A stretch of 59,450 nucleotides of DNA from Rhizophagus sp. LPA8_4_AMF (lineage: Eukaryota > Glomeromycota > Glomeromycetes > Glomerales > Glomeraceae): NCBI GenBank assembly GCA_021464525.1, contig JADRCO010000066.1, positions 1-59,450 on the forward strand, written 5' to 3'. Shown piece after piece: positions 25,367 to 38,544 of this stretch (position 1 is the stretch's first letter; each line of letters begins with the position of its first letter). Position numbers and translations under genes: made by a program. The notes under the pieces are model-generated. The model was not told where the DNA came from. It saw nothing but the letters and a program-made list of their open reading frames with translations, and made no database searches.

Positions 25367-28300
25367 TTACCATGTATATGTAGTAAAAATATATTGACTA
25401 TTTTCATTAATTTTATTGATTTTTTCATATAGTTTAACAGTGGTACAATAATTGTCTTTCACCCAATGTCTATCTTTTTGACAATAAGCACATTTGTCTT
25501 GATTTGTATATCTAAACAAATTAAATATAGAATTTGTTATTGATTCAATCCCTAACCATTTGCCAAAAGCTATCCATAATTCCATTTCTATATTTAAATT
25601 AGCAGTAATGTTGCAACGATTATAATTCAATAACAAAATTATAAAGGTATGGATTTCTTTGGATGATCCACATTTTGCGCTAATTTTGTTGAGAAAATCT
25701 TATAGTTTTCTTGCATGTGTTGTATAAAATTCTACTAATTTGAGTCTATACACCTTCCCTAAAAAATTGAAATTGATCAACAATGGACGCTACTTAGATT
25801 TATTTTTATAGCGCTTCCAACCTTCAATAATAATTGACTTAATGCTAGTGAGTTTATCATCTCCTCCAAAAAATAAAGAATAATTATCTAAGTAACAAGA
25901 TTCTATTTTATAAGAAATAATCACCTTCACCAAACAAAGGTAAGAAAAAATATCCATCAAAAGAAGATATAAAACCACCTTATCAAAAGAAGGTAAAAAA
26001 CACTTCATCAAAGCAAAGGTAAAAAATATCTTTATTAAGCATGGAATCTTTCAGTCAATTTTTTCTTGAAGTATTTCAATTTTTCTTTGCTTGAGAGTAT
26101 TTTCATTGTAAAGACATTGAAGATACTAAATTGTAAATATAATGCCAATTCCCTCCTTTATAATTAGCAATTCCACTGAAATCATATTCCCAACATTTTT
26201 AATAATATATATTTAATTCTATATAATTTGGTTCAGACTATGGAGTAAAATAAAAGCATATAAAATCATGATTTGAAACAATGTTATAATCGCAGAATAA
26301 TGAAATTAGAATTCTTAATAACAATCTTATTTATTCATAATTATAAATGAACAAGATTGAAACTAATGCTTAGTAAAGTTTACATATATATTTCTTCGAA
26401 CAAATTATTGCATGTAATTTGTTTTTTCCCGTTCATATTCTAATACTACCATTTTCACAATTAAATTCAATAGCCTTATCCAATAGACTAGCACTAAAAC
26501 TATTCAGTGGGAAATATTGTTGGATCTAGTGACTTTATCCCAGTATTGACAGCTTTTACTATCTTGCATTAATTTCTAGTTATTGTTTTTTTAGTACCTC
26601 ATTATTCATACAATGGTATATAATATATTATGAATATTCTTTTTTAAAAATGTCGTATCCTTCTTTAAAGATTGAGTCATCTTGCGGGATTTCAGAATCC
26701 ACAATGACAGGGACATTACCTAACTCACGATTACCCAATTGCTCTGCCCTAACCATATTAATATTCTTTGTTGATATTAAGACTATGTAGTAACCATCAT
26801 GAAATTGTTTTATAGTATTATTCTCAAATTTTTTATAATAAGATTGAATTTAAGAATATTTTACTAATAATAATTTTGTGAATTTGTTAAGTAAATTATT
26901 TAATTTTTTATATGTTTAAATTCTTGCAATTGGTCTAGTAATTCATTATTATAATTTTTATTGCAATTGTGGTTGATATAGTGGTAGTGGTCATACTATT
27001 CTTAGCAATTTAATAGTATTCATTAGAATTCTAGATTTCTATCTAGGACTTTTTCTGATTGGTGGATTATTTTTTCTTTACTTTTATACATTTGCTGTTG
27101 TGTATTGTTTGCAGATAAATGTTTTGATTTTTCATTTTAAATTCATAAAATAAGATTAAAGTCCATTAGCCTAACTTTGTTTAATTTTTGATTATTAATT
27201 AATCCTCAGATTTTGTTTTTGTAATATAAATGAATTTGGGTTGAATGAAAAAGTGAGATTTAAGAAGTTCTCTTGCATATAAATTCATTAGTAAATAAAA
27301 TTATTATATTACTAAAAATACTATAAATGTAGTATTATGGTATGATACGATTTCATTAAATTTTATGTTTAGATTAGTTAATAATAATATATAATAAATG
27401 TTTTTAGTAACTTTGATTGTATAAAATCCTAAGAAATATTGTTAAATATCCAGTTATTATTTTCTTTCTATAAACTTTTAGATTTTTTCTAAACTAAATG
27501 CTGTACATTTAATTTCTCATCACTTTTAATGTACCATGCATGGCTTTTGTTAATCAATACCTTTGATGTCAATTCAATTGTAACATTATATTCAGGATAA
27601 AAAAAAATTCTTCTTTGACTATTTCTTTTTCATAAATTTAGTTTACTATTCATTTTAACCTGTCTTTCATCCTTGCTTGCATTAAGTGAGTGGTAAAATT
27701 AAAATTTAAACCATTATATATTCTCCTTGATACATCTACCAGAAGTCTGCCTGGCATATTATGACAACTATGATTGATCTTCTTTTTCGTACATTATTTA
27801 TTGAATTTTTAGGTCAAAGAATAACATAAATAATATAAAGAAAAGAATGTCTTGTCTATTTCAATGTAATTGTTTAGCACATTTTTCTTGATCTGTAATT
27901 AATGCTTCAAATTTTTGACATTTACATTTAAAGCATTTTCTTGGGATAGCATCTACATTTATTGATCTATTTAGTTCTTTAGATAGTTTCAAAGTCTATT
28001 AAAATTGTTTATAACAATTAATGATTGACAAGGTTATCAAAATTATTAAAGTTATTGCTTTGTGATATTTCTTTTACTGCTCCTTGAAGTCCCTTTCTTC
28101 CTTTCTCTCTCTTGCTCTTCTAGATAAATGATCTTTGTTGAATTATAATAAGTAACTATTTAAATGTTACTGCTAACTATATTATATTCTTGAAGGAAAA
28201 CATTTTCTAATCTATGTAAATATAATGGTAACTTCACATCTCCGGTTTAAGAATTTTGCAGATCCAAAGCATGCCATCATTGGTTTCTCTCCATAGATTT

Positions 28301-28960
28301 ATTTTCTGTTGACTACAGTATAATCGTGAGCATTCGATATACATAAATTCAAAGAAAATATTTAAAATAATATTTTATCACAATTTTTTCAATTATAAAA
28401 TTTTATCAACTATTTTAACTAATATATAATATTAAAAAAAACTGATTGATGTTAATTTTTAAAGCTTTCTCTGCCTTTCTTTTAGTTCTACTTAGTGTTT
28501 TCATTATATTGTTAAAACAAAAATAATTGTCAAGTGGCAATATTTTTTTTCAATATTAATAATTTTTTCATCATCAATGGTACTTTTGATACATGATCTT
28601 TGAAGTCTATAAAGTGTCATCCATATATGCTATTATAGGAATTGATTCTGCATGTACCTTCCAGGATGAATAGAGGTAGTTTTGAATGCCTCCAAAATTA
28701 TATCAATAGTTATATTAGTAGGATGGTCCCTGCCAATGTTGATCACTCAGGTTTGTTGGCCATTTATCATCTTCTAATTTTATACTTTTTTTATCAGTTT
28801 GTTATATAATGTTAACAAGTCAAAAGAGCTATGGATTTGATGAATAAGAAATATCATAATAACTAAAAATTATAAATCTTACTTTCTATTATGAAAGATT
28901 CCTGCCACAGAGGACTGTCGCATTCATTGACTCTATGCCCGGGCTTCCAATAGTTTAAAC
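25367..28960 (-). pseudogene. Decayed retroelement-like sequence with zinc-knuckle traces
   Basis: On the minus strand several short protein-like segments survive between AT-rich, mutated stretches. Near 28940 the reading CLNYWKPGHRVNECDSP fits a CCHC zinc knuckle (C-X2-C-X4-H-X4-C) with its second Cys changed to Tyr. Near 25480, inside an 89-codon frame (25367-25636), KCAYCQKDRHWVKDNYC has knuckle-like spacing except for X6 before the last Cys. Near 28660-28780 there is DIILEAFKTTSIHPG, and near 26650-26790 NRELGNVPVIVDSEIPQDDS. Order and knuckles suggest a gag- or transposase-type mobile-element relic, but frames are broken and the family is not certain. Confidence 0.35.
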
Positions 28961-29830
28961 AATTATTTCTTTAATAATTATTATTTATAATCCAGGTTGT
29001 GCAATGTTAAGTTTCCTAAAGTAAGATAATCAATGATTTGAGGTATAGTAGGAGTGGCCAAGTCTTAAAGAGTGTGTTCTATAATCATTCATTGATTCTT
29101 CCACCAATCTGAGAATTTTTGACATCCACAATATTTATTTGGGATTATCTTTATTATTGTATTTATTATAGCTAGTAATTGATCCAATTATTTATACTAT
29201 GGCCAGAATATTTGTATAGATAGCATACTATTTCAAATGAGCCTACGGGTACTATCCAGACAATCTTTGAAACTATGCTCATAAGCATATCAATGAGTTC
29301 TCTTTAGTTGCTGTTTCTCTTTAGTTGTTATCTACTATAACTCAATTGTAGATTTCAGAAATTTTGACCTTATCATCCTATCTGAGAATGGTATTAATGC
29401 TGATATAAATATGAATGAGTATTAATGATTAAGTAATAAATCTAAAAGATTACTAAAGCTTTTGTAGTTATATATAATTCCACATAGTATGGTATGCTTG
29501 ATAACATTTTCATCTTTTTTCATGAGTTAATAAAATAGCTGTATTACTATCTATTTTCTTTTAAGATTATGACATTTTTTTGATTTATAGTACTAGTACT
29601 TTCTCTTTCTTCATTTTCTAATATATTATTAATTCAATAAGTTTTCTGTTGTCAAGTTTAAGTTTAATCCATGATTTGGAATTTTCTCTTCATTAATTTG
29701 TTTAAAGAATCATTTAATCACAATATAATGAAAAATAATTATAACAACTATGTTTTGACTATTATAAAGTATCTCTGAAAATTAAAATGATATAATTTTA
29801 AAATTTTACTTACAAAATTATAAAAAAAAA

Positions 29831-29974
29831 ATCATTACTTAAGCCAGGGTTCTTTTCTTTTATTATATCTACAATCCCTGGCTTTATGGGATTTTGTTCG
29901 CCAGCACTTAATGCAATAATTATATTTTTATCACCTGAGACTGAATATAGTAGTTTGAAGTCATTTTTACTCAT
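29831..29974 (-). pseudogene. Short ATG frame, possible first exon
   Basis: ATG at 29974 opens MSKNDFKLLYSVSGDKN and continues with IIIALSAGEQNPIKPG to a stop at 29831, 47 codons. Composition is protein-like, unlike its flanks. A TTAA|GTAATG junction near 29842 could be a splice donor. No family recognised; it may be the start of a decayed gene continuing toward 25-29 kb. Confidence 0.3.
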
Positions 29975-30649
29975 AATAATATTATAATCTTAATTATTGT
30001 GTCAACTCAAATCTAATTTGGTTATAAATACTGATTTAGTCTATTTCGATATTTAACCAATTATGAGAATATTAAAAAATGTGATTCATCTCCTTATAAT
30101 GAATTTATAAATGCTTTCTCATCAACGCCCTCATTAATATACATATTAAATTCCATCCAACTTTTCACACATAAACTTGCCCTCACCATTTCGTTGGCTA
30201 TTTTATATATTTCTAGTGAGAATGGTATCGTTATTAATCTGATAAAAATATTCTATAATCTAATGCTAAAAAGTTCTTAATGAAGAATCATAAAGTGCAT
30301 TTTTAGTCAGAAGCATTTTTCTTTGAAGAGCTAGTCGTAACTAATCCATTAAGGTAAAAAGCATCAAACCTTGAAGCATCACATGAGTCTATCTTAATCG
30401 ACTATGATGTATGATTCCTTTTTTTTATAAACTTCCCTAAGGTATAAATTTTGAAATTAATAAAATTAAAACTATATAAACAATTAAGATTTTAAGACAT
30501 TCGTAAAGAATCAGTGTTGAATCAATAAGACTTCCAACCAGTTTGTAAATAATATTTGCAACCAGTTTGAATTAAAATGTTTTACAAATAGTAGTCTAAT
30601 GATGTTAAAATTGTTTTCTTTAAGAATATATAATGAGTGTAAAAAAAAA

Positions 30650-31000
30650 GAAATGAATCTTATTAGGGAAGGGTATCTCGATTTTGTAAAATAAATTGAT
30701 TGAATTTGAGGGTTTTTTTTTAAAATAAAAATAGGAAATATATTTACTTTCGTTCTTAAGTTTTACATTTAAATCTAGCAAATTTTTAAAGGCGGGATCA
30801 TATTCTATCTTGCCTAATACTCCCCCAATAAAGCCCAATCAGACTTACATGCTTTAATTCGAAAATAACACTCCACTTTCCTTGATTATTAATATCCGAT
30901 ACAAAAAGATCTGCAAATCCGTACCTGATGTGCTTATTATTTCTTTCTTTAATTAACATAGGGATTTTTATGCGAGAAAGAATCTGCAACAAATACGGAG
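30650..31000 (-). pseudogene. PD-(D/E)XK nuclease-like relic, frameshifted
   Basis: From an acceptor-like TTTGTTGCAG near 30992 the minus strand reads ILSRIKIPMLIKE, YGFADLFVSD and VIFELKHVSLIGL. The D...ELK pair fits the catalytic core of PD-(D/E)XK-type nucleases. Near 30830 the frame ends (YWGSIRQDRI, stop), while the next frame continues in the expected manner (KIEYDPAFKNLLDLNVKLKN), so a one-base shift has split the gene. A further fragment, IANEMVRASLCVKSWMEFN, is readable near 30120-30215. Nuclease-like genes with a similar ELK...SL segment are common in Rhizophagus. This copy is broken. Confidence 0.5.
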
Positions 31001-31071
31001 TAGATATGCAAACAGTACAACACTGATTTCTAAGTTATTAAAAATTGAAATGAATACAAATCCATCGGATG

Positions 31072-31258
31072 TGAGAGGTATCCACATATTTCGCATGCAT
31101 ATGAATTAAATTCATCAGTTCGTTTGCTCTCTGTCGGGCTGTATTACCTGTATATCTTGGCATGCATTAATACGTAGTGAGGCATCCACATATCTCGTAT
31201 GCATATGAATCAGTCCGTCTGCTCTCTGTTAGGCTGCATATCTTGGCATGCATTACGA
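31072..31258. repeat. Direct repeat of about 90 bp
   Basis: Copy 1 is about 31072-31175, copy 2 about 31178-31258. Both contain ATCCACATAT, GCATATGAAT, TGCTCTCTGT and ATATCTTGGCATGCATTA in the same order. Copy 2 lacks about 20 bases. No coding signal. Confidence 0.8.
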
Positions 31259-31513
31259 AGCTCTGGATATGTTAGGTATCTGCAAATCACGTGATAATCT
31301 TGGTACTGCTCATCGGCGGACCGTGGACATGCAAACATGATTTACATACTTAATAGTTATATGGCAAGAAAATGCTTATTTAATTGAAAGAATATCAAGA
31401 AGCTAAACAGTTATTTAAGTGAAAAACTTGGTGAATTAAAAAAAAAAAATAATAATATAACATACTCCTCTTGGCCTCTTTGAAGGTGTGTTGGACCGCT
31501 TTCTCTGATTGCT

Positions 31514-31790
31514 GTGCTTTTTTCAAGCTGATAGCAGCAGTACACTCGCTCTTCTAATTCTTCCTTCACACTTCTTTTTTTTTGTAGCTAGAATCGTTTT
31601 AAGATAATCCTCCATTTGCTCGTAAATGTCGGGATTTTCAATTTCTGGATTTATTGATCGATATGTGACTGCGTCAACATTTCCTGAGCACAAAAACGAA
31701 CCTTTTGGCAGACGAACAATTATTTTGTTCGGGATTTTGGACAGTTTCCACCCGTGCTTGATATGCTAGTATTCAGCGAGATGCATTGTC
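31514..31790 (-). pseudogene. Gene fragment, unrecognised
   Basis: The minus strand carries an 80-codon open stretch between two stops with coding-like composition: HIKHGWKLSKIPNKIIVRLP, GNVDAVTYRSINPEIENPD, YEQMEDYLKTILATKKKK. There is no start codon in place, and a stop follows near 31540 although Lys/Arg-rich sequence continues beyond it. It is probably an internal piece of a lost gene. Confidence 0.35.
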
Positions 31791-32189
31791 AAATGATGGA
31801 TTCCTTCGTTACTTTTAAGACCATTATAATAAATCACTTCCAAGCGTGATAAATGTTAATGTGGGATGAATAAAAAATTCATCAGCTCGTCTGCCCTTAG
31901 GGAAATATATCTTGTAGTTTTTGTTACAATAAAATATGTCTTCCAGTAATATTATTGAAAATAAATGGAAAAAAAGAAAGAAAGAAAGAAAAAGGTACGC
32001 TTTGTAACAACAAATTCTCAACTATTTATATTAAAATGAATCAAATCCTTGCTGTGATAGTTAAAGTGACACCCGAAATTTTGCCACATATGAATAACAT
32101 TAAAAGCCCACACAAGCCAAAAATTGCTGTACAAAAAAACAAAATCATTAACCCACAGCCACAAAATTAAAAAAATTCATGAGCTTCAG

Positions 32190-32369
32190 GTAAATATTGA
32201 CATTTATCAACGTATTAGAAAGAGAATTCAGATTATCGCTATTAACATCTTTTTATTAAGAATTACATTTGTTATTACTTTATTATTGAACATTGGATAA
32301 ATATTGACACTTGTCAACGAGATTATGATTATCGTTATTAACATCTTTTTATTAAGAATTACATTTGTT
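32190..32369. repeat. Direct repeat of about 80 bp
   Basis: Copy 1 (32190-32275) and copy 2 (32296-32369) share TAAATATTGACA, CAACG, GATTATCG and the string TATTAACATCTTTTTATTAA. They look like a recent local duplication; about 12 bases differ by presence or absence. Confidence 0.8.
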
Positions 32370-32639
32370 TGTAATCACTTTAACTTTGAAATTATACGTG
32401 ACCGATATAACATATAGTACAGTATGTATAATTATTAAATAGGTTAATTAGCCTTCAAAAATTTTATTGTAAAATTTGAATGTATAGTATTTTTATTTTT
32501 AAAAATTAAAAGTATTATAATAGTATTATAATTCTGTTCTTTAATCATTTGTATAATGTCCAAACATTTATGAATTAATATATATAAAGTATAAATAGAT
32601 AATACGACGAATATAAGACTTTACGATATTTAATATTTG

Positions 32640-33215
32640 CGGGATAACAAAAAAGGAAAAAAGAATCGAAAATTTCTAATCATATATTTAGTGATATTAG
32701 TTATATTTGAATTTAAGAAAATTTTCATTAAAAAAATTTGATACGCTTTAGTTATTTGACGTCTCTGTTTCGAATACCAATATTTTCTTAACATATTCTC
32801 AGATCGTAAAAGACCCAAAATCCAATTGTCAATTAATTGTTTTTCCCTTTCATCTAATTTATGATGACATACTAAGAGAAGAAATTTTAGTTTTTTGATT
32901 TTAAAAAAATTTTAATCAATATTATCTATAAATTTCTCACGAGATAGTTATGCCAATAATGACAAAGTTGACGAGCACTGAATTGAGGAAGAATTTAGCC
33001 ATTCTTACTAATGGACCACGAACATTTCTAATACGTCTCAACCCCTCTATACCATCTGAAAGAATATCCTTCTACAAAAAGATATATATATATACAATAT
33101 ATAAATTTACAATAAGATTAAAAAGTTTATGTAATCACAACCGTTCTTCATATGTAAAAACAATCTCTTATTACCTCTCCATCGGATAGACGTACTCTCA
33201 TTTTTTTTTTATTTT
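32640..33215 (-). pseudogene. Myb/SANT-like gene relic
   Basis: On the minus strand two blocks resemble fungal Myb-type DNA-binding repeats. Block one (about 32945-33000) reads LPQFSARQLCHYWHNYL, and the residues just before it (VRMAKF) sit in another frame, a one-base shift. Block two (about 32750-32865) reads LDEREKQLIDNWI, then LLRSENMLRKYWYSKQRRQ, typical of a recognition helix with its R/K-x-Y/W-x-S/N-K core. A short exon-like start MRVRLSDGE lies near 33190 with a GTAATA donor. Stops between blocks and the frameshift indicate a non-functional copy. Family assignment is from motif shape only. Confidence 0.4.
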
Positions 33216-36200
33216 GATCTATGATTTAACACATTATTAATAAAGAATTGTTAATGAAATTAAGTAGATGTGTATGCTTAAAATTCAAAAAAAGAAAACA
33301 AAGAAATATGATATATTTTAGTAATGTTTATTGCGGTCCCGGAGTTCAAACTTCAGATGTACATCACATGCTTTCAAATATTTCCTAATAAAGAATTAAT
33401 GAAAACTTTATCCAATATATTAAAAGCATTATAATTTATGACGTAAAAAATTTAATACATAGAAATAAAAATTGAAGATCATAGGTGGTATGTTCTTTAC
33501 GGTATTGTGCTTTATTGTATGAAGGTACGGTACAAAGTCACCTGATAAGTGATAACACCTGATAAAATATAACACCTGATATTTTTTAATTTAATTTTTA
33601 AAATTTACCATTAAAAAGTTAAAGAAAATTTTTTTATAAAATTAGTTTTTATTTCGTCTATGATAACAACTGTAAAATACTAAATTTATTATTATCAACG
33701 TCCTTTAAAAAAAAAAAAAAAAATTAAAAATTCATCCAGTTAAGTGGTTTTCAGTAAATTTTGTCCGGGTTATTATTAAATTATTATGCATTTATGCATC
33801 TTGTGTTTCTTTTTTTTTTTTTTGAAAAAAATTACTTTTAAATAAGATTCATTCTATAATTCGGAATTTTTGATTATCTAATCATACTCAGGTTATACAT
33901 GTGATATTATAATTCCTATGGTATTTTGGTACGATTTGCATCGTACCTGTACATAATTAATAATACCATACTTATTATATCATATCGTACCATACTACTT
34001 TACTATATCTGATATGCTCACTTTTTTTGGTATCTGCTAGTTCGGTTAGTGCCTGCTAATGTTGTATCTACATAATTTCAGCCAGAATTAAAATGTTTGA
34101 CAATCACGTGATGATAGAGTAGTGATCTAAAAACAAGCGTAAAATATACACATTCTAAACATCTTAATTCCAACCAATAAAACAATGATTTAAAAGATAA
34201 TTGCGATAATTGCATCTTATCGTTATCATTAAATTTTAAGAATTGAGAATTCTTCTTAGAATTCTCAAATTGAATGAACGCAGATCACTTAAATATAATT
34301 TGTATTTAATTTTGACTCGTTGATAAAATGTTATACAAGACAATATTAAGTAGTATCAATAAAAATTCTAAATAGGAATTATTAATAATGTGAATTCTTC
34401 TGGATCCTTCTATTGTAGTCAAGAAACCGTTAGTCTAAACATGACAAATTCCCTAATTTGGGAATTAAAAAAAAATCCTTAGACAATAAAGAAATTTTTT
34501 CGAACGTTCATAAGATCGTACTAATTTTGATAAATTTAACTATTGAATCTGATTGAACAAAAAATTTGATCTATTACTTGAACATTTATTATTTTCTCAC
34601 AATCGGAAATCAAATTCCAAATTTGTTATTTTATTTCCCATGTAATAAAAACAACTATGATGTAGCACCTACCCTAATAAATCATAGCTTTAAGTCATCA
34701 AGCATCAAAAATTCTAAAATCATATGCACATATGCGTAATTATAATCAGCACAAAAAAAAAAAAAAAAAAAAAAAAACTTTTTAGATTTAATTTTTTTTT
34801 GAATTAAAAATTTGAACGAATCTAATGAATAATATCAAGATATATCTCAATTACTTATTTTCAGTAAGTCTATAAATAGATTCTAACAAGGAGGTCATTA
34901 TTGTTTCATTCTTAATATAAGTATTATATTTAAAAATATTGCAATTATTCTTTATTTAACCTGCAAACAAAACAAATATATTAATCAGGAAAAAAAAACT
35001 TATTAATTGAACACATGTAAGAATGTCAACTCGCGATCATTAATTACTAATGCATCTTTGATTTGAGAGTACATTTTATTCAATATGGCGTTATTATATC
35101 CCTAATAAATTATTGTATAAAGATAAAGAACCTTTATACGTTGAAAATGGCATGATTTTGAATAATGTTGGAATATTGCTGCGCATGAGTCCAATTTAAT
35201 ATAAAAAGCAGCTCTAAATTTATTGATTTGTGAGTCGTGTCCAACATAAGTATATGTTAAGCAATTAAGGTTGATAATTACAGTAAGATATTTTATTCAT
35301 TAAAAACTAAGGTCTGTACAAACCGAATACTTAATTTTTGTTTTGTAAAGATAATTTTATTAAAAGCAAATGTAAATTTTTATTTATAGAAACCTAAGAT
35401 TAAAAATAAGAAATTTTTAAGAATGTTTACCTAAGGTTGAAAATAACGTAACTCTTCCCTTTATAACAACTCTTATGACAATATTAGATAGGAAAGGTAA
35501 ATAATATAATTTATAATTAATTTTTATTTTTAAATATATTTTGTCTTATAATAATTTATTTTTTTTTTTTAAGATTATTCAATTCAGTATATAAATATTT
35601 TTAATTTATTAATTTATGTATTTATTTATGTATTTTTATTTATTTGTTTTTTATTTTTTCTTTAATTTATTTTATTATGTATAATTTCTGTAAATATTTA
35701 TATTGAATATAGAAATAAATTAATTATTATATAAATAGAAGTTCTTTCTATTTTCTATTTATAATTTCAATAATTGCAAAAGCAATCGGCGGACACAGAT
35801 TGTGATATACACCGAGCCCTATTTTACTTCATCGTTTGAAAAATTCATCTGTTTCCGCCGTCGTTTATTATAATAATACGTTCGATAGTCGTATAATATT
35901 GATGTATCATTTAAAATAGATGATCATGTAATACATGCTGAATCAAAAAATCAACACAATTTATTTTCTTGCTCGTGTAACATTAATATGAAAATATTGG
36001 AACTAAATTAAAAGGCTGAAATTATGCTATATAAATATTAGCCTAAACCTTATGTTAAATTTCGGCTAGATTTATGTTTGTTAAAGTGACCATACTCTGA
36101 TCGAGAATTAATGACACTAAACCTGCAAAACTTTTACATTAATTTTTAGTAAAAGTAAAATTTTATTTAGCTTCAATACCAATGTATGGTAAAAGTTTTA

Positions 36201-37884
36201 TAAAGATCGACGGGATTTTGATAATACATATTTAATATTAATAATAAAATCTCATTATTTTCATGAAACTTGAAGTTCAAAACCCAACGTTATATTGTAT
36301 CCTTCTATTTTGACTTGCCTCGGCATTTATTTGTATTACCGTACAGGGGTCAAGTTTAGTATGTCGTACAAGGTCAAAGAAGGATATATTACGCCATAAA
36401 AAAAAGGGAGTGGTAATATTTTGTGAATTACTTAAAAGATGATAATAACAAAATATTCCCATAAACAATTAGAAATTAATCTGACATAAGAAAAAGATGG
36501 GGTTAATGTGAGTAATGTTAAACATGATTATGTCAGAAATTTGCAATACCTGGAAAAGTTTGAAGTCATACGTCTGAAATGTCAATAAGCGTTATCGGGA
36601 ACGGAATAAAGTATAGTATTTCATGAGTTTTAAAATTTGCATATATATAGAGTACTATATGGATTATTTTAGCGTATTGTTTGAAACTCTAGAGAATAAG
36701 TAAAATTTTTTATTCAAAAAAAAAAAAAATTCATCAAAAATTTTACGATTCCTATTGGTGCAAAAAATTTTTTTGAAATATATTTCATATTGTTCAGGTT
36801 GTTGAGATTATTCATATTGTTCAGGTTGTTCAAATTATTCATGTTGTTCGGGTTTTTCGGCTGTTCGTTCATTTTAATACTCTTATTTTAATGGTATTTC
36901 CCACGGTTTAGGAAAAAGGCTTTTTTTTTTATTTCTAATTAGACAGTCATTTAAATAAATGAAGGATATCATAAAATCGGTGATCCCGATTATACATCTC
37001 AATTACTGTAATAATCAGCCTTATAATACTGAATAATGATAATATATGTATATCTATTTTTCGAATACGGTATTAATTTAGTCTTATCCTTAAATATAAA
37101 TATTTTTTGTGAATATCACTAGGCATAAAACAGATCATTATTGTTTCATTGTTCTTTTATTATTGTTATAAACGGATAGATTACGTCCATTCATTCACTA
37201 AAGAAGTTTAAGCTTGCTACGTACAATAGGTAAACTATTACCGAATTTAAATCCCGAAAATTTTATTCGTAAATCAAGAATGAAAAAAAAAAACGGAATT
37301 TATTTTTTTTGTAACACTTTCGATTGATAAGATTTTGGTATTATAGCTTCGAACTTCTAAATTTCAGGTCCTCTGCGTCCCTGCTGATCCATTTTAAAAT
37401 TGATCTTTTATTTCTAGCAAAAGTATTATTGGAAAGAGAACGATACATTAGTTTCTATGATACAGTATATAGCGTTTATGATTTTGTTATGTGTGATATC
37501 ATAATAATTTTAGCGAAATTATCATACCTGATTTTTTTTTTAATATTGGGTATTTGAGTATGCGAAATTCTTCGACCTTAACTCCTCAACTATCGAGAAA
37601 TGATAATCTGCGTACGGGAAAATTGATGTACAAAATTTTTATGATTAACTTTCGTACGAGTTCACAAAAAAAAGATCAAATTAAAAACTACTTTTTTTTT
37701 AAAAGATAAACTTTATTTAAAATTTTAGCAAAAATAAGAGAGAGAGAGAGAGAGAGACAGAAAGAGACAACTTTGAAAAAACATAAAAAGATCTACATCT
37801 ACTTAATGCGTATATATCGATATATATATATATTTATGTATATATATAAAAAAAAAATAACATTTTCGATATTAAAAAAACCTC
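33216..37884. other. Long gene-free region
   Basis: I find no supportable gene in 4.7 kb. It holds a palindrome at 34243-34268, a 22-base A run near 34751, an AT-rich low-complexity block at 35520-35760, a CAGGTTGTT/GTTCAAATTATTCAT imperfect tandem repeat at about 36787-36860, a (GA)n run at 37737-37756 and (TA)n runs near 37810-37850. Confidence 0.45.
34243..34268. repeat. Perfect 11-bp-arm palindrome
   Basis: TTGAGAATTCT and AGAATTCTCAA flank a 4-base TTCT spacer. It is a perfect hairpin in the middle of gene-free DNA. Confidence 0.7.
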
Positions 37885-38544
37885 CTACAATTTATTTAAA
37901 TATTTTGTATGCGTCTTATTAGTAGTATTTTTACTATTATCATCTTGTTTAACCATATTCAAATTATTATTATTAATTCGTTTTGGTGTCAAATAATCAA
38001 ATAAATAACCTTTCAAATGATATTCTAAATTTTCTCTTTGTCCATTAGAAAAATTCAAATATTCTTCTTGATGTTGTTCGGGTTGTCTTAATTCGATACC
38101 GAAAATATTTTTATTTAAATATTGAACTATTAACGTATGTGAAACCATTTCACAAGTTATTTGAAATGATTTATTATGATTTAAATGATAATAAAATGTA
38201 TAAACGGCACGATTATTATTATTATTATTAGGAATATTCGTCTTATTTAATAATTGAGATTCATAATCAAGAGAAATTTCTTTACAATTAATATGAAAAA
38301 TTTGAGGATCATTAGGTGGATGATAAAAGAATGGGTATTCCCCTTCTCCAAAATATTCATGAGAAAATTTGAATAAAGGATTGTCTTGAGTACGATGTAA
38401 AGGTTGACATGAGGTTAAAGGGTGCATATTATTATTATTATTAGCATAATTGCTCAAAGTAGTGGTATACTTTTCATCAAGAGAAGTAGAAGCGATAATT
38501 TGATTATTTTGAGCGGTATTTTGCGCTAATGGATTCATATTCAT
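37885..38544 (-). CDS. Hypothetical Asn-rich protein
   Basis: The frame is open from 38631, but the first ATG is at 38544 (MNMNPLAQNTAQNN), giving 219 residues to the stop at 37885. An upstream exon joined at the TTCTTTAG acceptor near 38605 cannot be excluded. Poly-Asn tracts occur at about residues 34-40 and 107-112. Between them and after lie well-formed segments (FSHEYFGEGEYPFFYHPP, FHINCKEISLDYES, AVYTFYYHLNHNKSF, LIVQYLNKNIFGIELRQPE) that look like beta-strands of a folded domain. There is no signal peptide or membrane segment. I do not recognise the family. Poly-Asn tracts also occur in the kinase of this window, which supports its being a real gene of this genome. Confidence 0.6.
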   Translation of the reverse strand: MNMNPLAQNTAQNNQIIASTSLDEKYTTTLSNYANNNNNMHPLTSCQPLHRTQDNPLFKFSHEYFGEGEYPFFYHPPNDPQIFHINCKEISLDYESQLLNKTNIPNNNNNNRAVYTFYYHLNHNKSFQITCEMVSHTLIVQYLNKNIFGIELRQPEQHQEEYLNFSNGQRENLEYHLKGYLFDYLTPKRINNNNLNMVKQDDNSKNTTNKTHTKYLNKL

